Shown: positions 1 to 46,207, numbered from the stretch's first letter. The stretch is DNA of 64,000 bases from Ashinkailepas kermadecensis (GCA_034440615.1 JAOTOM010004132.1:164179-228178); one strand, 5' to 3'. The notes: generated from the letters alone by a model not told the origin. Translations and numbers: made by a program.

Positions 1-1
1 G

Positions 2-93
2 CCAGTGACGTGGAGCACCCCCTGGATCAGGTGCTGTCAGAGAGGCGGCAGACCATACCAGTGACGTGGAGCACCCCCTGGAGCAGGTGCTGC
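2..93. repeat. Partial tandem repeat, 56-bp period
   Basis: The segment starting at 2 (CCAGTGACGTGGAGCACC) recurs at 58 with few differences. The array probably continues to the left of the window. Confidence 0.7.
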
Positions 94-423
94 CAGGGCG
101 CAGCTGGTGGAGCAAGACATGCCCCCACCCCCACCTACGCCCACACCTACCCCTCTACCAAGATTGGACTGCCGGCTGCCGGCGGCCGCTGAGTGGCTTC
201 GGAGCCGTGGGAACGGACGAGAGTGACGCATGTCACCGGAACTAGCGCCGCCGCACCAAACTGCGGTTTTCACATGCAAATCGGTGCGCCACCTGTGTGG
301 CGCTGTGTGGTTCCATTTGTAAAGTGTACTTCCCGGACAGTCCGAGAGAAAATCCCATGGCGCTGCTTTCACAATGCAATTTGGTTGACACGTTGAGGTG
401 TTCGTAACGCTAACGCACACATG

Positions 424-645
424 CACGATACCTGCACACATACCGCCGAAAAGGCATGATGCCTACACACATACCGGCAAAAAGACATGATGCCTAAACA
501 CATACCGGCAAAAAGACATGATACCTACACACATACCTGCAAAAAGACATGATGCCTACACACATACCGGCAAAATGGCATGATACCTACACACATACCG
601 GCAAAAAGACATGATACTTACACACATACTGGCGAAATGGTCCAC
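424..645. repeat. 31-bp minisatellite, about 7 copies
   Basis: The unit contains CTACACACATACCGGCAAAA and repeats every 31 bp with small differences (AAAAAGACATG versus AAAATGGCATG). Confidence 0.85.
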
Positions 646-860
646 TTCTCGGCACTCTGGAGATTGTCTTGGACGCTCCTCGGTCGTGCTGCTTCTGCAT
701 GCGTCGAAGCCGAACGTCATTCTAGTCCCTCAGGCGCCGTCGATGGAGGACTGGTCCAGTGACACCGATGTTAGCCGTACCCTCCGGGCGTGTCACCAGA
801 TCGATCGATCCGTTTGAAGCCGCAAATCACGTCGGGAGGCCCACTTCCGTGTGCTGCGGG

Positions 861-1325
861 GACGTCCCAGTTCAGACGCGGGCTGCGGGGACGCCCCAGT
901 TCAGACGCGGGCTGCGGAGACGTCCCAGTTCAGACGCGGGCTGCGGAGACGTCCCAGTTCAGACGCGGGCTGCGGGGACGCCCCAGTTCAGACGCGGGCT
1001 GCGGGGACGTCCCAGTTGAGACGCGGGCTGCGGGGACGCCCCAGTTCAGACGCGGGCTGCGGAGACGCCCCAGTTCAGACGCGGACTGCGGAGACGTCCC
1101 AGTTCAGACGCGGGCTGCGGGGACGCCCCAGTTCAGACGCGGGCTGCTGGGACGTCCCAGTTCAGACGCGGACTGCGGGGACGCCCCAGTTCAGACGCGG
1201 ACTGCGGAGACGTCCCAGTTCAGACGCGGGCTGCGGAGACGTCCCAGTTCAGACGCGGACTGCGGAGACGTCCCAGTTCAGACGCGGGCTGCGGAGACGT
1301 CCCAGTTCAGACGCGAGCTGCAGCG
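861..1325. repeat. 29-bp minisatellite, about 16 copies
   Basis: The unit carries CCCAGTTCAGACGCGG and repeats every 29 bp with a few alternating bases (GACGTCCC or GACGCCCC, GGGCTGCG or GGACTGCG). The period is not a multiple of three and the unit has no stop in any forward frame, so all three plus frames stay open across the array. Those open frames are a by-product of the repeat. Confidence 0.95.
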
Positions 1326-1734
1326 ACGCTCCAAGACTATCTGTTCAGTGGACGAAGCCCAGTTCGCGCGGGTGGGCCAATATCGGAGAGGGAAGGTCTG
1401 GCGTGGGACAGCTAAGCGGCGGAAGACCAGGACTGGGGTGTGGAATTGTTCCCCATTCCCTGTGACGAAATCCCAGAGAAACTGGGACGAAATTCCAGAG
1501 AAAAGTCCCTGCTGAAACTGCTTCTTCTGCCACGGAAGCTCGTGACTGGCGCCAGAAGCGGAAAAAAAACAGCGGCGTGGGAGACAGACATCTCCTCCAT
1601 CTCCAGACATCTCCACCAGCATAAATATGTCACGAAATAGATATGTCGGCCGGAACAGCACCTCTTCTATCGGTAATTGAAACAAATAATCACTTCACTA
1701 AGCACAGCAGCTCCACCTTGAAGGTGGAGCTACC

Positions 1735-2095
1735 TTCAAGTGGCGGAAGCCCAGGCTGGTGCTTGAGACTGCCTTCCAGTGACGGAAACCCAGGCCAACG
1801 TTTGAGAGTTTGAGACTGTCCTCCAGTGACGGAAGCCCAGACTGGCGTTTGAGACTGCCTTCCAGTGACGGAAGCCCACTGTGATATTTGAGAGTTTGAG
1901 ACTGTCTTCCAGTGACGGAAGCCCAGACTGGCGTTTGAGACTGCCTTCCAGTGACGGAAGTCCACGGTGATGCTTGAGAGTTTGAGACTGCCTTCCAGTG
2001 ACGCAAGCACAGGCTGGTGTTTGATGCTTCCTACCAATGACGGAAGCCCAGGGTGGCGTTTGACGCTTCCTACCAGTGACTGAAGCCCAGTCTGG
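1735..2095. repeat. Compound minisatellite
   Basis: CTTCCAGTGACGGAAGCCCA and close variants recur about ten times, separated by TTTGAGACTG or by a longer TTTGAGAGTTTGAGACTG spacer. Spacing alternates between shorter and longer units. The array is open on the minus strand but shows no protein signature. Confidence 0.85.
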
Positions 2096-3224
2096 CGTTT
2101 GGGACCGCCCCAGGCGGTGTAAGGGCACTGTCCTCTGGCGTGGCACTCCGCCGCCTGGCCCGTGTGGCAGCGGCGGCGGCCAGTCACCTGATGCGTCAGC
2201 TGACGGTCGGTAGTCAGCTGGCGTTGCGACCCGTGGCATCCGGTGGTGCTCTCTGCGGCCGCCGTCCGCTCTCGGTGGCCGCCGTCCGTCCATCAATCAC
2301 AGCCGAGTCTGGACAACTGGGTCAGTGGTGGTATGCGGTACGCGGCGGGAGATGGACTGTCACTGCTCCCTCCCCCACCTCCAGCGCCACCAGACGGCCG
2401 AACCCAAGTCGACTGGGCCTGGCGCCGTTTTGAGGTTTACTGGCAACATGGGGACAGGGGTGTCGATTTGCATTCTTTTGAGGGCCTTTGGCCCCAGTAC
2501 ATTCACCTCTCCCCTAGTACAGTCACTATTGAACATGAACCGCTTTGGGCGGCCCAATCTACACTCGATCTGGGTCCTCCCATTTCTTTCATGTATTTGA
2601 TTTTTATTATTTAAGGATTCAGGGATTTTCAGAAATTGACGCCGCCTGCTTGTGGGGAGACTGGATCACAGGGCGCCCTCGCGCTGCGCTACTGACTTCC
2701 GATTGCAAAATGTATCTTCCATTATATGAGAAAACCAGTATCTCTGATGCAAGAGGGAAAATGAATTATTTAAATTAGAACGTCAGTGGTACACTCGACA
2801 AGTGTGTTTCATTTGAATGGTGTCTGTCTCCCTTTGAAGTCTGACCCTTGCAGACGTTTTCACGACCGGCTCGAAGCTGGGGAAGGGTCCCCGCAACGGA
2901 AGCATTGTTAGCCGTTTATCGCAGTATTGACACAGCTATAATTATATATACACAATAGAATACAACTCCACTATTCCCAGTTTCATTCCTCGATCTTCCA
3001 GCTAGCCAGAAGGAAGCAACTGTCAATGCAAATTGCTTTTCAATTCGTTCCACTTTCTTCTGATGCCATACTACTGTAATTTAGGCTCTGTAAAGTCAGA
3101 GCTAAGCCCAAGAACACCAGTCTCTCACCGCCTCGTGATACGACACCACACGTCCAAAACAGCGGCGGAAAAGAGCGGCTATCTGTATCCCTGACTCCTT
3201 GAGCGGAATGTGTTGCGTCTGGCC

Positions 3225-3520
3225 TCAGCCGCCGTTCTGCGCGAAACATCCCACCATCCCATGTCGACTGTGGCGAGCTCTGGCCGCCACCGATCTGCGC
3301 GACAATCCAACTGTGCCAGACTGTGGCGAGCTCTGGCTACAGCCGCCGTTCTGCGCGGCAATCCCACCATGCCCGTGTCGACTGTGGCGAGCTCTGACCT
3401 CAGCCGCCGTACTGCGCGAAACATCCCACCATCCCGTGTCGACTGTGGCGAGCTCTGACCTCAGCCGCCGTACTGCGCGAAACATCCCACCATCCCGTGT
3501 CGACTGTGGCGTGCTCTGAC
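3225..3520. repeat. About 61-bp tandem repeat, 5 copies
   Basis: The unit contains GTCGACTGTGGCGAGCTCTG and CATCCCACCATCCC. Copies begin near 3228, 3280 (diverged), 3342, 3403 and 3464. The array ends about 20 bp before the acceptor of the first recognised rau-like exon. Confidence 0.85.
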
Positions 3521-3539
3521 GACCGCGGCACCGTTACAG

Positions 3540-37421
<33,882 letters not shown>

Positions 37422-38227
37422 CCGGGCGACACGCCTGCCACCTGGCGGCCGCCACCGGTTCGAAGCTGCCCGGTCTTGTCGACCCGACTCGACCGCCGCC
37501 GGGTTTCATACGGTCACAGTGCGACGTGTGTGTATGGGAGGGGGGGGGAGGGGCAGCCTCTGGCGGCCTCCGTCCACGCCTCAGTCACGGCCAGCAGCGC
37601 CAGTCTCAACCTTAGTCACGGTGACTGGAGGTTGCTTGTCGGCGGTGGCCGGGCCGCCTATCGTGGGTCGAAGTGACCATCGAGGTTCGATCGGTAATAG
37701 TTCACTCGAAACGACAGCGATTCACGTGGAATGGTGACGTGGTCGTGTCGCAAAAAGCTACGTCAACTGCCAACAATACTAAGACACGCTTCACTGAAGG
37801 ATCGATCCAGCTGCGCACGGAACTACGCCAACTACATACGAGTTAGTACTGCACACGGGGCGGCGTAATTACTTCATCGTCCAATTGCACCTTCGTACTG
37901 TTGAAAAGAGCTAGTATTTCGCTTTCGTGTGTGTCAGCCTTTGAAATAAGCTGGGAAAGGAAAACCTTTAATTTTAGCTCTGTTAATTTGATGAACACGT
38001 AACCTGTTTGCTTCACTACCCAGTGCTTCTATTAAAGGTATCTGCTAAGCTGAGATATTGCGCGTATCTGCCAGTTCCGCATTATTTGCATGCGTATGGG
38101 AGATGCATTGCAACTTCGACAGTGTCTTGGTCCCTCCGATGTCCTCTGGTCTTGGCATGTGCCCTCATAGAATCTTCCCTCATTGCTTGAAGCCTCTGGG
38201 TAATTGATTCATTGGGCTAAAGGGTTA

Positions 38228-38375
38228 GTAATTTAAAGGTGGAATACTCGTCTCCCGATCCAGAAGTGGTGTGGTCGAGTCTCTCTTGTTGCTGTCTTCA
38301 CCTGCGACCAATCGACGTGTGTGAGTGACGATTCCATGTGACAAAAGCAGTCACGAGTCGTAAAAAAACAATAGC
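38228..38375 (+). mobile_element. tRNA-derived SINE, strongly diverged
   Basis: AATACTCGTCTCCCGATC, GGTCGAGTCTCTC (B box) and TGCGACCAATCGACGTGTG match the SINE body seen at 7283 and 18307. The tail is CGTAAAAAAACAATAGCCAA. Confidence 0.6.
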
Positions 38376-39336
38376 CAACGAATTAATTGGCTGCAACCGA
38401 CTACTTAATACGTCCCTGTTGACATTTTATGGTACCGTGGACTCATATCTTGGCTCCCCGACGCTCCACTTTTGCGTTCCACTGGCAACACAATGCTGCC
38501 CCAAGGTTCACGAAGCTATTCTGATCCGTGAGGTAGCTTAGGTGAAAAGCTACAAAATGTGCGCACCTGAAAATTATAATTATTGGTAACGACGCGGGCT
38601 TCGCAGGTTTAGGTTGGTTCGTGATTGGTAGTGCCGACGATGTAAGAAGTTTGAGTGTTTAATTTATGATATATTCATACACGATTAAGATATCATAAAC
38701 GTGTAATATTACTTGTCCGAAAGTTAAGTTCATGAAAACAACTGGGCCGTATGTAACCAATGAATAGTAAGGAAGCCTTCAAAAGATGAAATAGGTGCGT
38801 ACATAGCTAGATGCCCAAATATTTTAGTGTTATGATGCTGAGATGAGGAAATCAATAGGCAACATATGTAAATGGCGCTACCAGTAATACATCGAACCCA
38901 ACAATGAAACCAAAACGAAATATGTCGTATCAAACCCACCGTTGTTTCTGACACAATGCACACGCGGCTGATATCTCCACAAATCCCCATTGGTCGTTCC
39001 ATTCATTTGCTGTTCGAAGCCCCCGAACTCCCCTATCTTATCTTCCACCGCCGACCAATGGAACAGACCCACACTGGCAGATCTATCAGGTGGAGCCGGA
39101 ACATAATGCCACCAGCAAAGTATGTTTCACGTTTCCCGGAGCCATGTCGCGACCAGCGCGCTTGTCCGTTCCTGCGCGTGAGATGCGCTGACCGTATTCT
39201 TGCGCAACATAGCGCCCGGTTCCGTGGTGCTACATTGCCAAGGTAACCAGCCACACACGCCATCCTCACGAGGCTGTATCTGTAGACAGCGGCCACGCGC
39301 GTGTTCGGCGGCAGGCACCGCGCAGAAGTGGGAGCC

Positions 39337-39394
39337 AATGGGTGTTACATGACCAATGGAGTTGATGCGCTCCAAAGCCCTAATAACTAACTAA
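39337..39394 (+). mobile_element. Hairpin micro-retroposon copy with 14-bp target duplication
   Basis: GGTGTTACATGACCAATG, GTTGATGCGCTCC and the tail CCCTAATAACTAACTAA. Flanks are CAGAAGTGGGAGCC (39323-39336) and CAGAAGTGGCAGCC (39395-39408), 13 of 14 matching. The left stem is mutated (GGTGTT). Confidence 0.85.
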
Positions 39395-39544
39395 CAGAAG
39401 TGGCAGCCGTGCTGGGCGCATGGTGCCGGACTGCGTCGTGATGACTGGATGGCTTTCAGATCGGACGGGGCGGTGAGCAGCTCGTGACCACCGGTCCGGG
39501 TTGTTGGCTGCTCGCAGCGACCGGCCGCTCGCAGCGACCGGCCG

Positions 39545-39690
39545 CGGCTCGCCCTGGCAGCTTTGGCGCGCCTCGCCCTGGCAGCTTTGGCGCGCCTCGA
39601 CAGCTCTGGCTCGCCTCGACGTCTTCAGTTCGCCTCGACAGCTTCAGTTCGCCTCGACAGCTTCAGATCGCCTCGACAGCTTTGGCTCGC
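39545..39690. repeat. About 18-bp tandem repeat
   Basis: CTCGACAGCTTCAGTTCGC and CAGCTTTGGCGCGCCTCG variants, about eight units. Confidence 0.85.
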
Positions 39691-40929
39691 CTTCATCTCA
39701 CGAACGGACCGCCCGCAATTGGCGGCTCATCCACGGCTCAACTGTAGCTCGTCGACAATCTACTGGTAGCTAGCACAGCGCAGCTACAACTTGGCCGCCT
39801 GGCGATGGCACGTGATGCACGCGCGCCAAGTGCCGTACTGCGACCGGCCGTGGTCCGAGGTGTACAGGGTTCTGTCACTGCGTGCGTTGCCCGAAGCCTG
39901 GTTGCATGTGGAAGTCACCGACTGACGTACACACTTTCGTTCCAAAATGGTAGCGCATAGCTGTTCTTCAGCTCGAGATGCAGCACTACCGCCATCTATA
40001 AGTATTTTCATCCATTATGGAACTCGAGCGACATCTGTCACCATCCGCTTACCAAACGGCGACTGATGTGAGGGAGGTCGCGGAATCCAAGAATAAATTA
40101 TTTAATTGTGTTTATGGTAGGCTATTCATCGATGATTAAGTGAGGCTATGATGTAATACCGAGTTTAAGATTACCGATGCAGTGTGCAGCCTACCACTGA
40201 AAACATCATTAACCGCGAACTTGGATGTACTGGCTTGAACAATGTGTTCTTTTGTCCTTTTTGTATTGTGGTTCATCGTAATTCTTAGACATGCCGTGGA
40301 ATGTCATTACAATGCTGTTAGGGTCCGGTGCAATGTGATAATGTATGGAACCCTTTATAGTCATGACGTTGTTACAATGTATTGCATCATCTATAAATGA
40401 ATAAATATGTGTGATTTGTGTCGATTAGTGTTAGTCCTTCTATGCGGCTCCTAGTAGTACCACAAAGTAGTTGGATGTTTTTTAATGAGTCGCTAAGTGT
40501 GCGTTTAATCAAACATCAAAACTCAAATCAAATGCTTTAATTCATAGACGTATGCGTCGGAGATATCTAGGCTACAAATGTCATGCTTCCGAGCGGCCAA
40601 AGAAGCCACGGTTACTTGACAGTCGTCTAACATCGCTGAACAAGTTCAAACAAGAAATCATACAGCGGCTTGTGGCTCAGTTTCCTCCCACTGTCTGCGT
40701 GCTATGTATCTTCCCGATACATAGCATGTATCTTGTGGTATCTTCCCGACACTAAGTGATGGTTTGGAATTCCTCAGCTAATTGCGCACTTTGTCCTTAG
40801 TCGTACATCCACATATCTGCCCAGTGTGTGCAGTAACTCACTTTAAACTACACACTGCACTATATATTGAAATGCGATCTGCACCGACCCACCACAAACT
40901 GCTCCGTACTCTATCGGACTTGATCCGAC

Positions 40930-42260
40930 GTCCTTCAAATTGTCCGAATTATCAGGGGCTCTTCAGCTACCAAGGGTTCACCAAACTCCAAGGGTCGTCC
41001 AATTTCTACAGGAGCTATGGAGCTCAAAGTGGCCCATCCAGCTCCAGCATCAGGATGCCCCTCTAGAGGGCCCCTCTAGCGTCAAGCTATCCATCCAGCT
41101 TATCGGTCCTCAATTTTTAAACGTGTTAAATTCTCTCAATTTCCAGGAGCTCCCAAGGTCCTCTCAAGCTCCACTCATTCTCCCAGGCACTCATTCTTTC
41201 AGCTCTCGAATTCCTGCAAGGACCATCAAGCTCCAAGTGGCCCATGCAGCTACTAGGGACCTTCCGGCTTCAAGAAGCACCTTCAACGTTAAGGGAACCT
41301 CAAACTTTAAAAGGCGCCTCCAGCGCCAAAGGGTTCCTCTGGTTTGGTAAGTTCAAGAGGCTCCTCAAGGGCTCTCCAGCTTGGATAGCCCTTCCAGCTT
41401 CCAAGAACCACTTCTGTTTCCAGCTGGTCCTTAAACTCTGGGGACCAGGGGCATAGGTGTAGGAACAAGGGGCAGGGGGCATTCCCCCCCCCCACACACA
41501 CTTTTTATGGAAGTTTGAAGTTAATGCTATGACGATGCATGGTAAAAATTAACTTCAAAGGAGTAAAATTAGGACAAATTAACTTAACCCCCCCCCCCCC
41601 CCACACACACTTTTTGAGACGTTCCTACATCTCTGACCAGGGGTGTCACTTTGTGTCCACTAAGGGGAACAATGGCCTCTCACTCATTAATTTGACCCTC
41701 AAATCATTGACTCCCTTCTAATCAGGCCGAAGCTTAACCATTGGACCTATGGGTGTGCATTGGATACAAATGGTTTTCGTGGCAGTTTTTTCCATCAAAA
41801 AGGTCATCTGCCTCCCCCTCCCCTTACACACACATACACTCCAACAAATTTCAGAAGTGACACCCATGCTGGGGACTCACTCATCTCTCAAAGGGTACTC
41901 GAATTCCTAGAAGTCCCTCAAATTCCCCAAATTCTCAGGACTGTCCAGCTTCGTGAGCCCTCAAATTCCAGGAACAAAAAATACTTCCTGTGATCAGCTA
42001 AGTCTTGCAGCGGCCATCGAGCTACAAGCCTACCGCTAATATGGGCCGTTCTAGCTTCAGGGGATCAGCTTCAGCTCCTGTTCCAAGCCGAACCCTAAAC
42101 ACTCCCGAAACTCCTCCATCGAGCACAAAGGAACCACATACATGGGCTCCCAGGAGTTGGAGCCGAAGAGCTCCAAGGGAGCCCTTCGACTTCAAGTGCC
42201 CCTCCCGCTTCAAAGGTCATCCAGCGTCAACAAGCCCATCCAGCTGTATGGGGCCCTGAA
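40930..42260. repeat. Degenerate CT-rich repeat block with C-run motifs
   Basis: Many weakly related units containing AGCTCCAAG, CCAGCTT or TTCAAG. Runs of 8-15 C followed by ACACACACTTTTT appear at about 41485 and 41590, and a weaker form at about 41812, suggesting an older duplicated element. No reliable coding potential. Confidence 0.5.
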
Positions 42261-43208
42261 CAAACAAAGTGTCCCAAAAGGCTGAAAGCTCTGGGAGCTT
42301 AGGAGGTCCTGAGAAATCAAGATTCTGTTTCATGCTGTCTGAAGACTCTCGTGTCGTCCTGAAAAGGCCTGTCGTGAAGACAGACGGTCCACCCGACACT
42401 CAGGGATAGGAAGAGGGGAAAGAGCGGCATGTCCAGCGGCCTCCCATCCTTCTTCGACTACGTTACTGGATATAGGATAATTCCTCGTTTTTTGCAGGGT
42501 AAGCCTATTATTGTGAGGTAAGGGGATAAAGGCATTTCCAGTTGCGTGTCATTTCCAGCCCTATTGTTAAGTTTCCAGACGCCGGACACGGATACTGTTA
42601 AATCGACGCAATACATGTGGATCACAAGGGTTTTAAGTCGATTTTCTATGAGACGCCTTAGGTGTAATGCAAAATTACGTGAAGTCCGGGTGATGCGTGC
42701 CCCGTATCCGACGTGGTGACACGCATGACAGAGAAGAAGTTGTGTTGTGCAACGGACTCATAAGGGCGTATATATTAAATCGTTTCTACGCAAACCTCGT
42801 GAGTGCGTGATATCGAATAAACTCTAGCAGCGAAAAAGAAGTGTGTTTGCCGCGAATGCACGAGCAATTTCAGTGCCACTGAATTCAATATATCTAAAGT
42901 TCAGGACTTCGACCCTGTACTATCTGGAGATAAGTCGAGGATCTCTGGCCTTGGTGTGTTATGGAATGCAATGTATTATTGCCGCATTGCATTGTTATCG
43001 TCCGTTTTGTGGTGCTTCATAACTAGCCGAGAAAACAGCTGGACTGTTTGAAGATGAACTCCTAACTTCTATCGAGCATGAGTACAGTGGTTAGGGTGTA
43101 CGTTTAAGCGAGCGTTGCCTAACAGAATACTGAACCATAGTATGGAGCGGCCGATGCCAGTTCACAAGTGCAATCAGGAGTTTTCCAAGTAGGTATTATG
43201 AATTATGA

Positions 43209-43976
43209 ATGGAAACAAATGCACCGGCAATGAGAATCTCATTCATTGCCCTGGTTATATGCAGCTTTATAGGAAGTGCATTTTTGTTCTTTAGTCCGAC
43301 TTTGCAACAGACGTGCGATGACATTTTCCGGCAGTCAGCCAAGTGTCAGATATCTTTTTCCGGCTGGCAGCTTTTAACTAAATGTCTTCGGGGTGGATTG
43401 GCCAGTGTTCCGGACTTGCTCAAAGAGATTGACTGCGCCGGCGCCCACGATCAGTGTACTGTGCGACAAGCTGCAGCACGACCTCTCGATCCCTCTCCAG
43501 AACCTCGAGCCAACCCTCGACGCAATAAACCCCCCTTTAGCAAGCCGGCATACCCAGCGAAGATTCATTCCCCGCTACCCCGTGCAGCTACACCTCTCAA
43601 TGAAGACTTTGACGATACACCGGTGTCCCAAAACCTGGAGGAGTTCACGTATGTGGCGCCAGATGGCAGCGAGGCAATGGCGAGCAAGGGCGGAAAGAAG
43701 CACGACTCCCACTGGAAGCCCTACATCATGATGATTGTGTTGACGACTGTGGCACTGGTCGTCGTCGGCATCCTGTGGTGCATCCGGCGCTCCATGGCGG
43801 CCGCGCAGTCGGCGCAGGCGGACTCCGAGGAGCAGGCAGCCACCGAGGAGCAGGCGGCCACCGAGGATCAGGCGGCGTCGGAGTACGCTGGAGATGCAGG
43901 GCAGCCCACAGGCGATGGGAAGGAGGCGGCGGAAGAAAGTGCGGCGACGGTAGAGGCTCACGCGCCGGCCGACTAG
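43209..43976 (+). CDS. Intronless single-pass membrane protein with five-cysteine ectodomain
   Basis: A 255-residue protein of unknown function. A hydrophobic N-terminal segment (residues 8-30, MRISFIALVICSFIGSAFLF) looks like a signal peptide; the Met at residue 8 (43230) could be the true start. The ectodomain has cysteines at 36, 46, 59, 76 and 83 (C-x9-C-x12-C-x16-C-x6-C) around the motif GWQLL. A Pro-rich linker (90-135) follows, then a transmembrane helix at 171-192, ended by CIRR (type I topology expected). The cytoplasmic tail (195-255) is acidic and Ala/Glu-rich, with tandem EEQAAT/EDQAAS units. The protein at 53358-54089 on the other strand is clearly related. GC-rich coding sequence in AT-rich surroundings and the conserved paralogue argue that it is real. 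I do not recognise the family; a cell-surface or secretory-pathway role is inferred from topology only. Confidence 0.8.
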   Translation: METNAPAMRISFIALVICSFIGSAFLFFSPTLQQTCDDIFRQSAKCQISFSGWQLLTKCLRGGLASVPDLLKEIDCAGAHDQCTVRQAAARPLDPSPEPRANPRRNKPPFSKPAYPAKIHSPLPRAATPLNEDFDDTPVSQNLEEFTYVAPDGSEAMASKGGKKHDSHWKPYIMMIVLTTVALVVVGILWCIRRSMAAAQSAQADSEEQAATEEQAATEDQAASEYAGDAGQPTGDGKEAAEESAATVEAHAPAD

Positions 43977-44284
43977 CTACTGGGGTAGGGGGGGGGGGCA
44001 CTTCCGGTACCACGGTGTGCGACAGCTATATCCAACAGCACTGTGTAATTTGCCTCCGGCGGTCATACTCTCTCGGAAGTCACCGCTGCAGCAGCACACC
44101 AGCCCTGAAGCCGCTACCACAAGCTAGTGCTGTCGAGTCTCCTGGGATCGACACTGTCTCACCGGAAACGTCGGCCAGAATGCGTGTCGGAAGCCACCAT
44201 GTGCCACACAGCCAACGGGTGCTGCCCTGCCGTCGGCTGGCAGCAACATGGACGGTATCGATGCCGCGTATCAGCTTCACCTTC

Positions 44285-44527
44285 CCCAAAAAAGGGCCCC
44301 CCGTTTTTTCCCCAAAAACCTTGGAAAGGAAAGCAATTTGAAGCACCAAATAAAAAAGGAGAATAATTAAAAAATTAAAAAAATAAAAATTTTTGAAAAC
44401 CCAAAATAAAAAAAATTTAAGGGGGGGGGGGAAAAACCCCCACGGGGGGTAAATTGTTTTGAAGTAAAAAGGGGGCGCCAAAAAAGCCGGGGGGGGGGGG
44501 GGGGTTAATGGGGTGGTTGTAAATAAG

Positions 44528-44574
<47 letters not shown>

Positions 44575-44630
44575 CCCCCGGGCTATTAAAAAAAAACCCC
44601 AAAAAAAAGTTAAAAAAAAAAAACAAACCG

Positions 44631-44666
<36 letters not shown>

Positions 44667-44668
44667 AG

Positions 44669-44738
<70 letters not shown>

Positions 44739-44763
44739 TTTTTTTTTGGTTTGGCAAAAAGGG
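44285..44763. repeat. Homopolymer-dominated stretch, possible sequence artefact
   Basis: Long runs of A (up to 50), G and C in blocks (for example GGGGGGGGGG, CCCC, AAAAAA) replace normal sequence. The texture resembles low-quality or slipped sequence rather than a natural repeat, although a poly(A)-rich retrotransposon tail may lie beneath it. Confidence 0.75.
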
Positions 44764-44815
44764 GGGAGACGCTTGAATAAGCCTATTGGCGAAATACATT
44801 CATTCATTCATTGGC
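44764..44815 (+). mobile_element. 3' end of a non-LTR retrotransposon
   Basis: GAGACGCTTGAATAAGCCTATTGGCGAAATACATTC followed by (ATTC)n. The same 40-bp block recurs at 44944. AATAAGCC and a short ATTC repeat at the end suggest a retrotransposon 3' terminus. Confidence 0.5.
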
Positions 44816-44943
44816 GAAATACATTCAAGCTGTCAGACTTAAGAGTGAAAATAACAACATAACATTACCAGGGTACTAAACTTAGTGAGTTTCTAGCTTC
44901 GGCTCAGCCATCCCTAACCAACGCCAAAGTTCGTTGGGGACGT

Positions 44944-44987
44944 TGGAGACGCTTGAATAAGCCTATTGGAGAAATACATTCATTGTA
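44944..44987 (+). mobile_element. 3' end of a non-LTR retrotransposon, second copy
   Basis: GGAGACGCTTGAATAAGCCT then ATTGGAGAAATACATTCATT, nearly identical to 44764-44807. Confidence 0.5.
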
Positions 44988-46204
44988 TTGCAATTGATCT
45001 TCCTGATGCACGCTTTCAAATAGGTAGCATTAGGTTGAAGCTGGCATGAGAAATAATTAAATAATGCAGGTTATTTTAGCATTACGACCCCTAATTCACT
45101 TTTGTGATTGTTAAATTAATAAAATGCAACTTCGGGTCGCTTCCGGTATAAATCAATACTGGACTTCCCATTATAAGAAGCCCATTGAACATAATACTCG
45201 ACTCACCTACAGCTCGTCCAGTATTATCTTTCATACATCGAGCAGTCCTATTGTAGTATGGTATATATGGTAGGCAACACGACTGTGGATGCGGCTATAC
45301 GAAAATAGTGTGCAATGCCGTGCCGTTCGCTATACGAATGTCTGCCCATGCAGTTTTTTTTGGTACGTCGATGATAGTACCTGAATATAGGAATGATTAT
45401 CTGGCTGCACGGAGATGGTACGAGGGTGCAGAACGTAGCAATACAGGCATTACAACAACACCAAGCGGTAGGGGCCGATGGTTTGAAGGACCATTTGCTG
45501 AATATTATATATTTATTATTATATCAGGCAACTTCTTGAGCAGCTAGCCAAACATTACACAAATATTTATCATGCCTTCCATTCCGTGTCTCATTTTCCT
45601 CAATCCGTACTGTACATACCTCTCAAGAAATCAACAAATTCAAACTTTAGTGGATTTATGAGCGATCATGAGTGGAATATATTGGTAATGTGTAGGTTTT
45701 CGTGTGCCCTTCCCTGCAGGCGGGCTTCTACATTTCTGGCGCGCGTGCGACATTCGCTGTAGTTGTGCGTTTATGCTGGAGCCATATGTTGAGGCGTCCC
45801 ACCTTTGTGAATTGTACATGTACCGCGCGTCCTTCCTTCCTTGATGTGTGGAGATAGCGAGTGTTATGGATTGACGTAAGTAGCCAGAGGATTTTTTAAC
45901 TTGCTCTCAGTGTTAGGCATGCAAGACCGAGTTTGAATGGGAAATGTTCCTGGAAAAGACTGAGGTAGGTACAGACTTGTGCTCGACTCAAATTTTTTTA
46001 ATCGGCTCACATTTGACTCATAGATCTTGAGATCCGATTCAACTCATGATTCACAGCAGGTCAAAATTATTTTATTCGACTCGATTCAGACTCAGAGCTA
46101 CAGAGATCCGATTCAACTCATGACTCAAACATAAATTTGAATCGATTCAGATCCGACTCAATGGTGTCAGACTCATAAGCCATATGATTTGGTGCGCACT
46201 TCCC

Positions 46205-46207
<3 letters not shown>

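Larger units (their letters stand above)
1..3539. other. Gene-free region with four tandem arrays
   Basis: No convincing coding exon is seen. It holds several minisatellites, listed separately, and about 800 bp of unremarkable sequence (2430-3200). If the rau-like gene has 5' exons they may lie here or to the left of the window. The phase of the 3540 exon (one base before the first full codon) suggests a further upstream exon, but I could not find one. Confidence 0.5.
37422..43208. other. Intergenic region
   Basis: Includes the 3' flank of the rau-like gene (polyadenylation site not assigned), one old SINE, one hairpin retroposon, an 18-bp repeat and a long block of degenerate CT-rich repeats. 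I see no protein-coding gene. Confidence 0.6.
43977..45971. other. Intergenic region with degraded low-complexity stretch
   Basis: Apart from the homopolymer block and two retrotransposon-tail repeats listed separately, nothing recognisable is seen. Confidence 0.6.

Noticed and set aside
861..1325. CRISPR-like array
   Set aside because: Units abut without spacers and the genome is eukaryotic; it is a minisatellite.
2140..2433. Open frame resembling a mitochondrial targeting sequence
   Set aside because: The frame begins with GTG, not ATG, in a eukaryote; Arg/Ala/Ser richness follows from local GC content and no mature protein continues from it.
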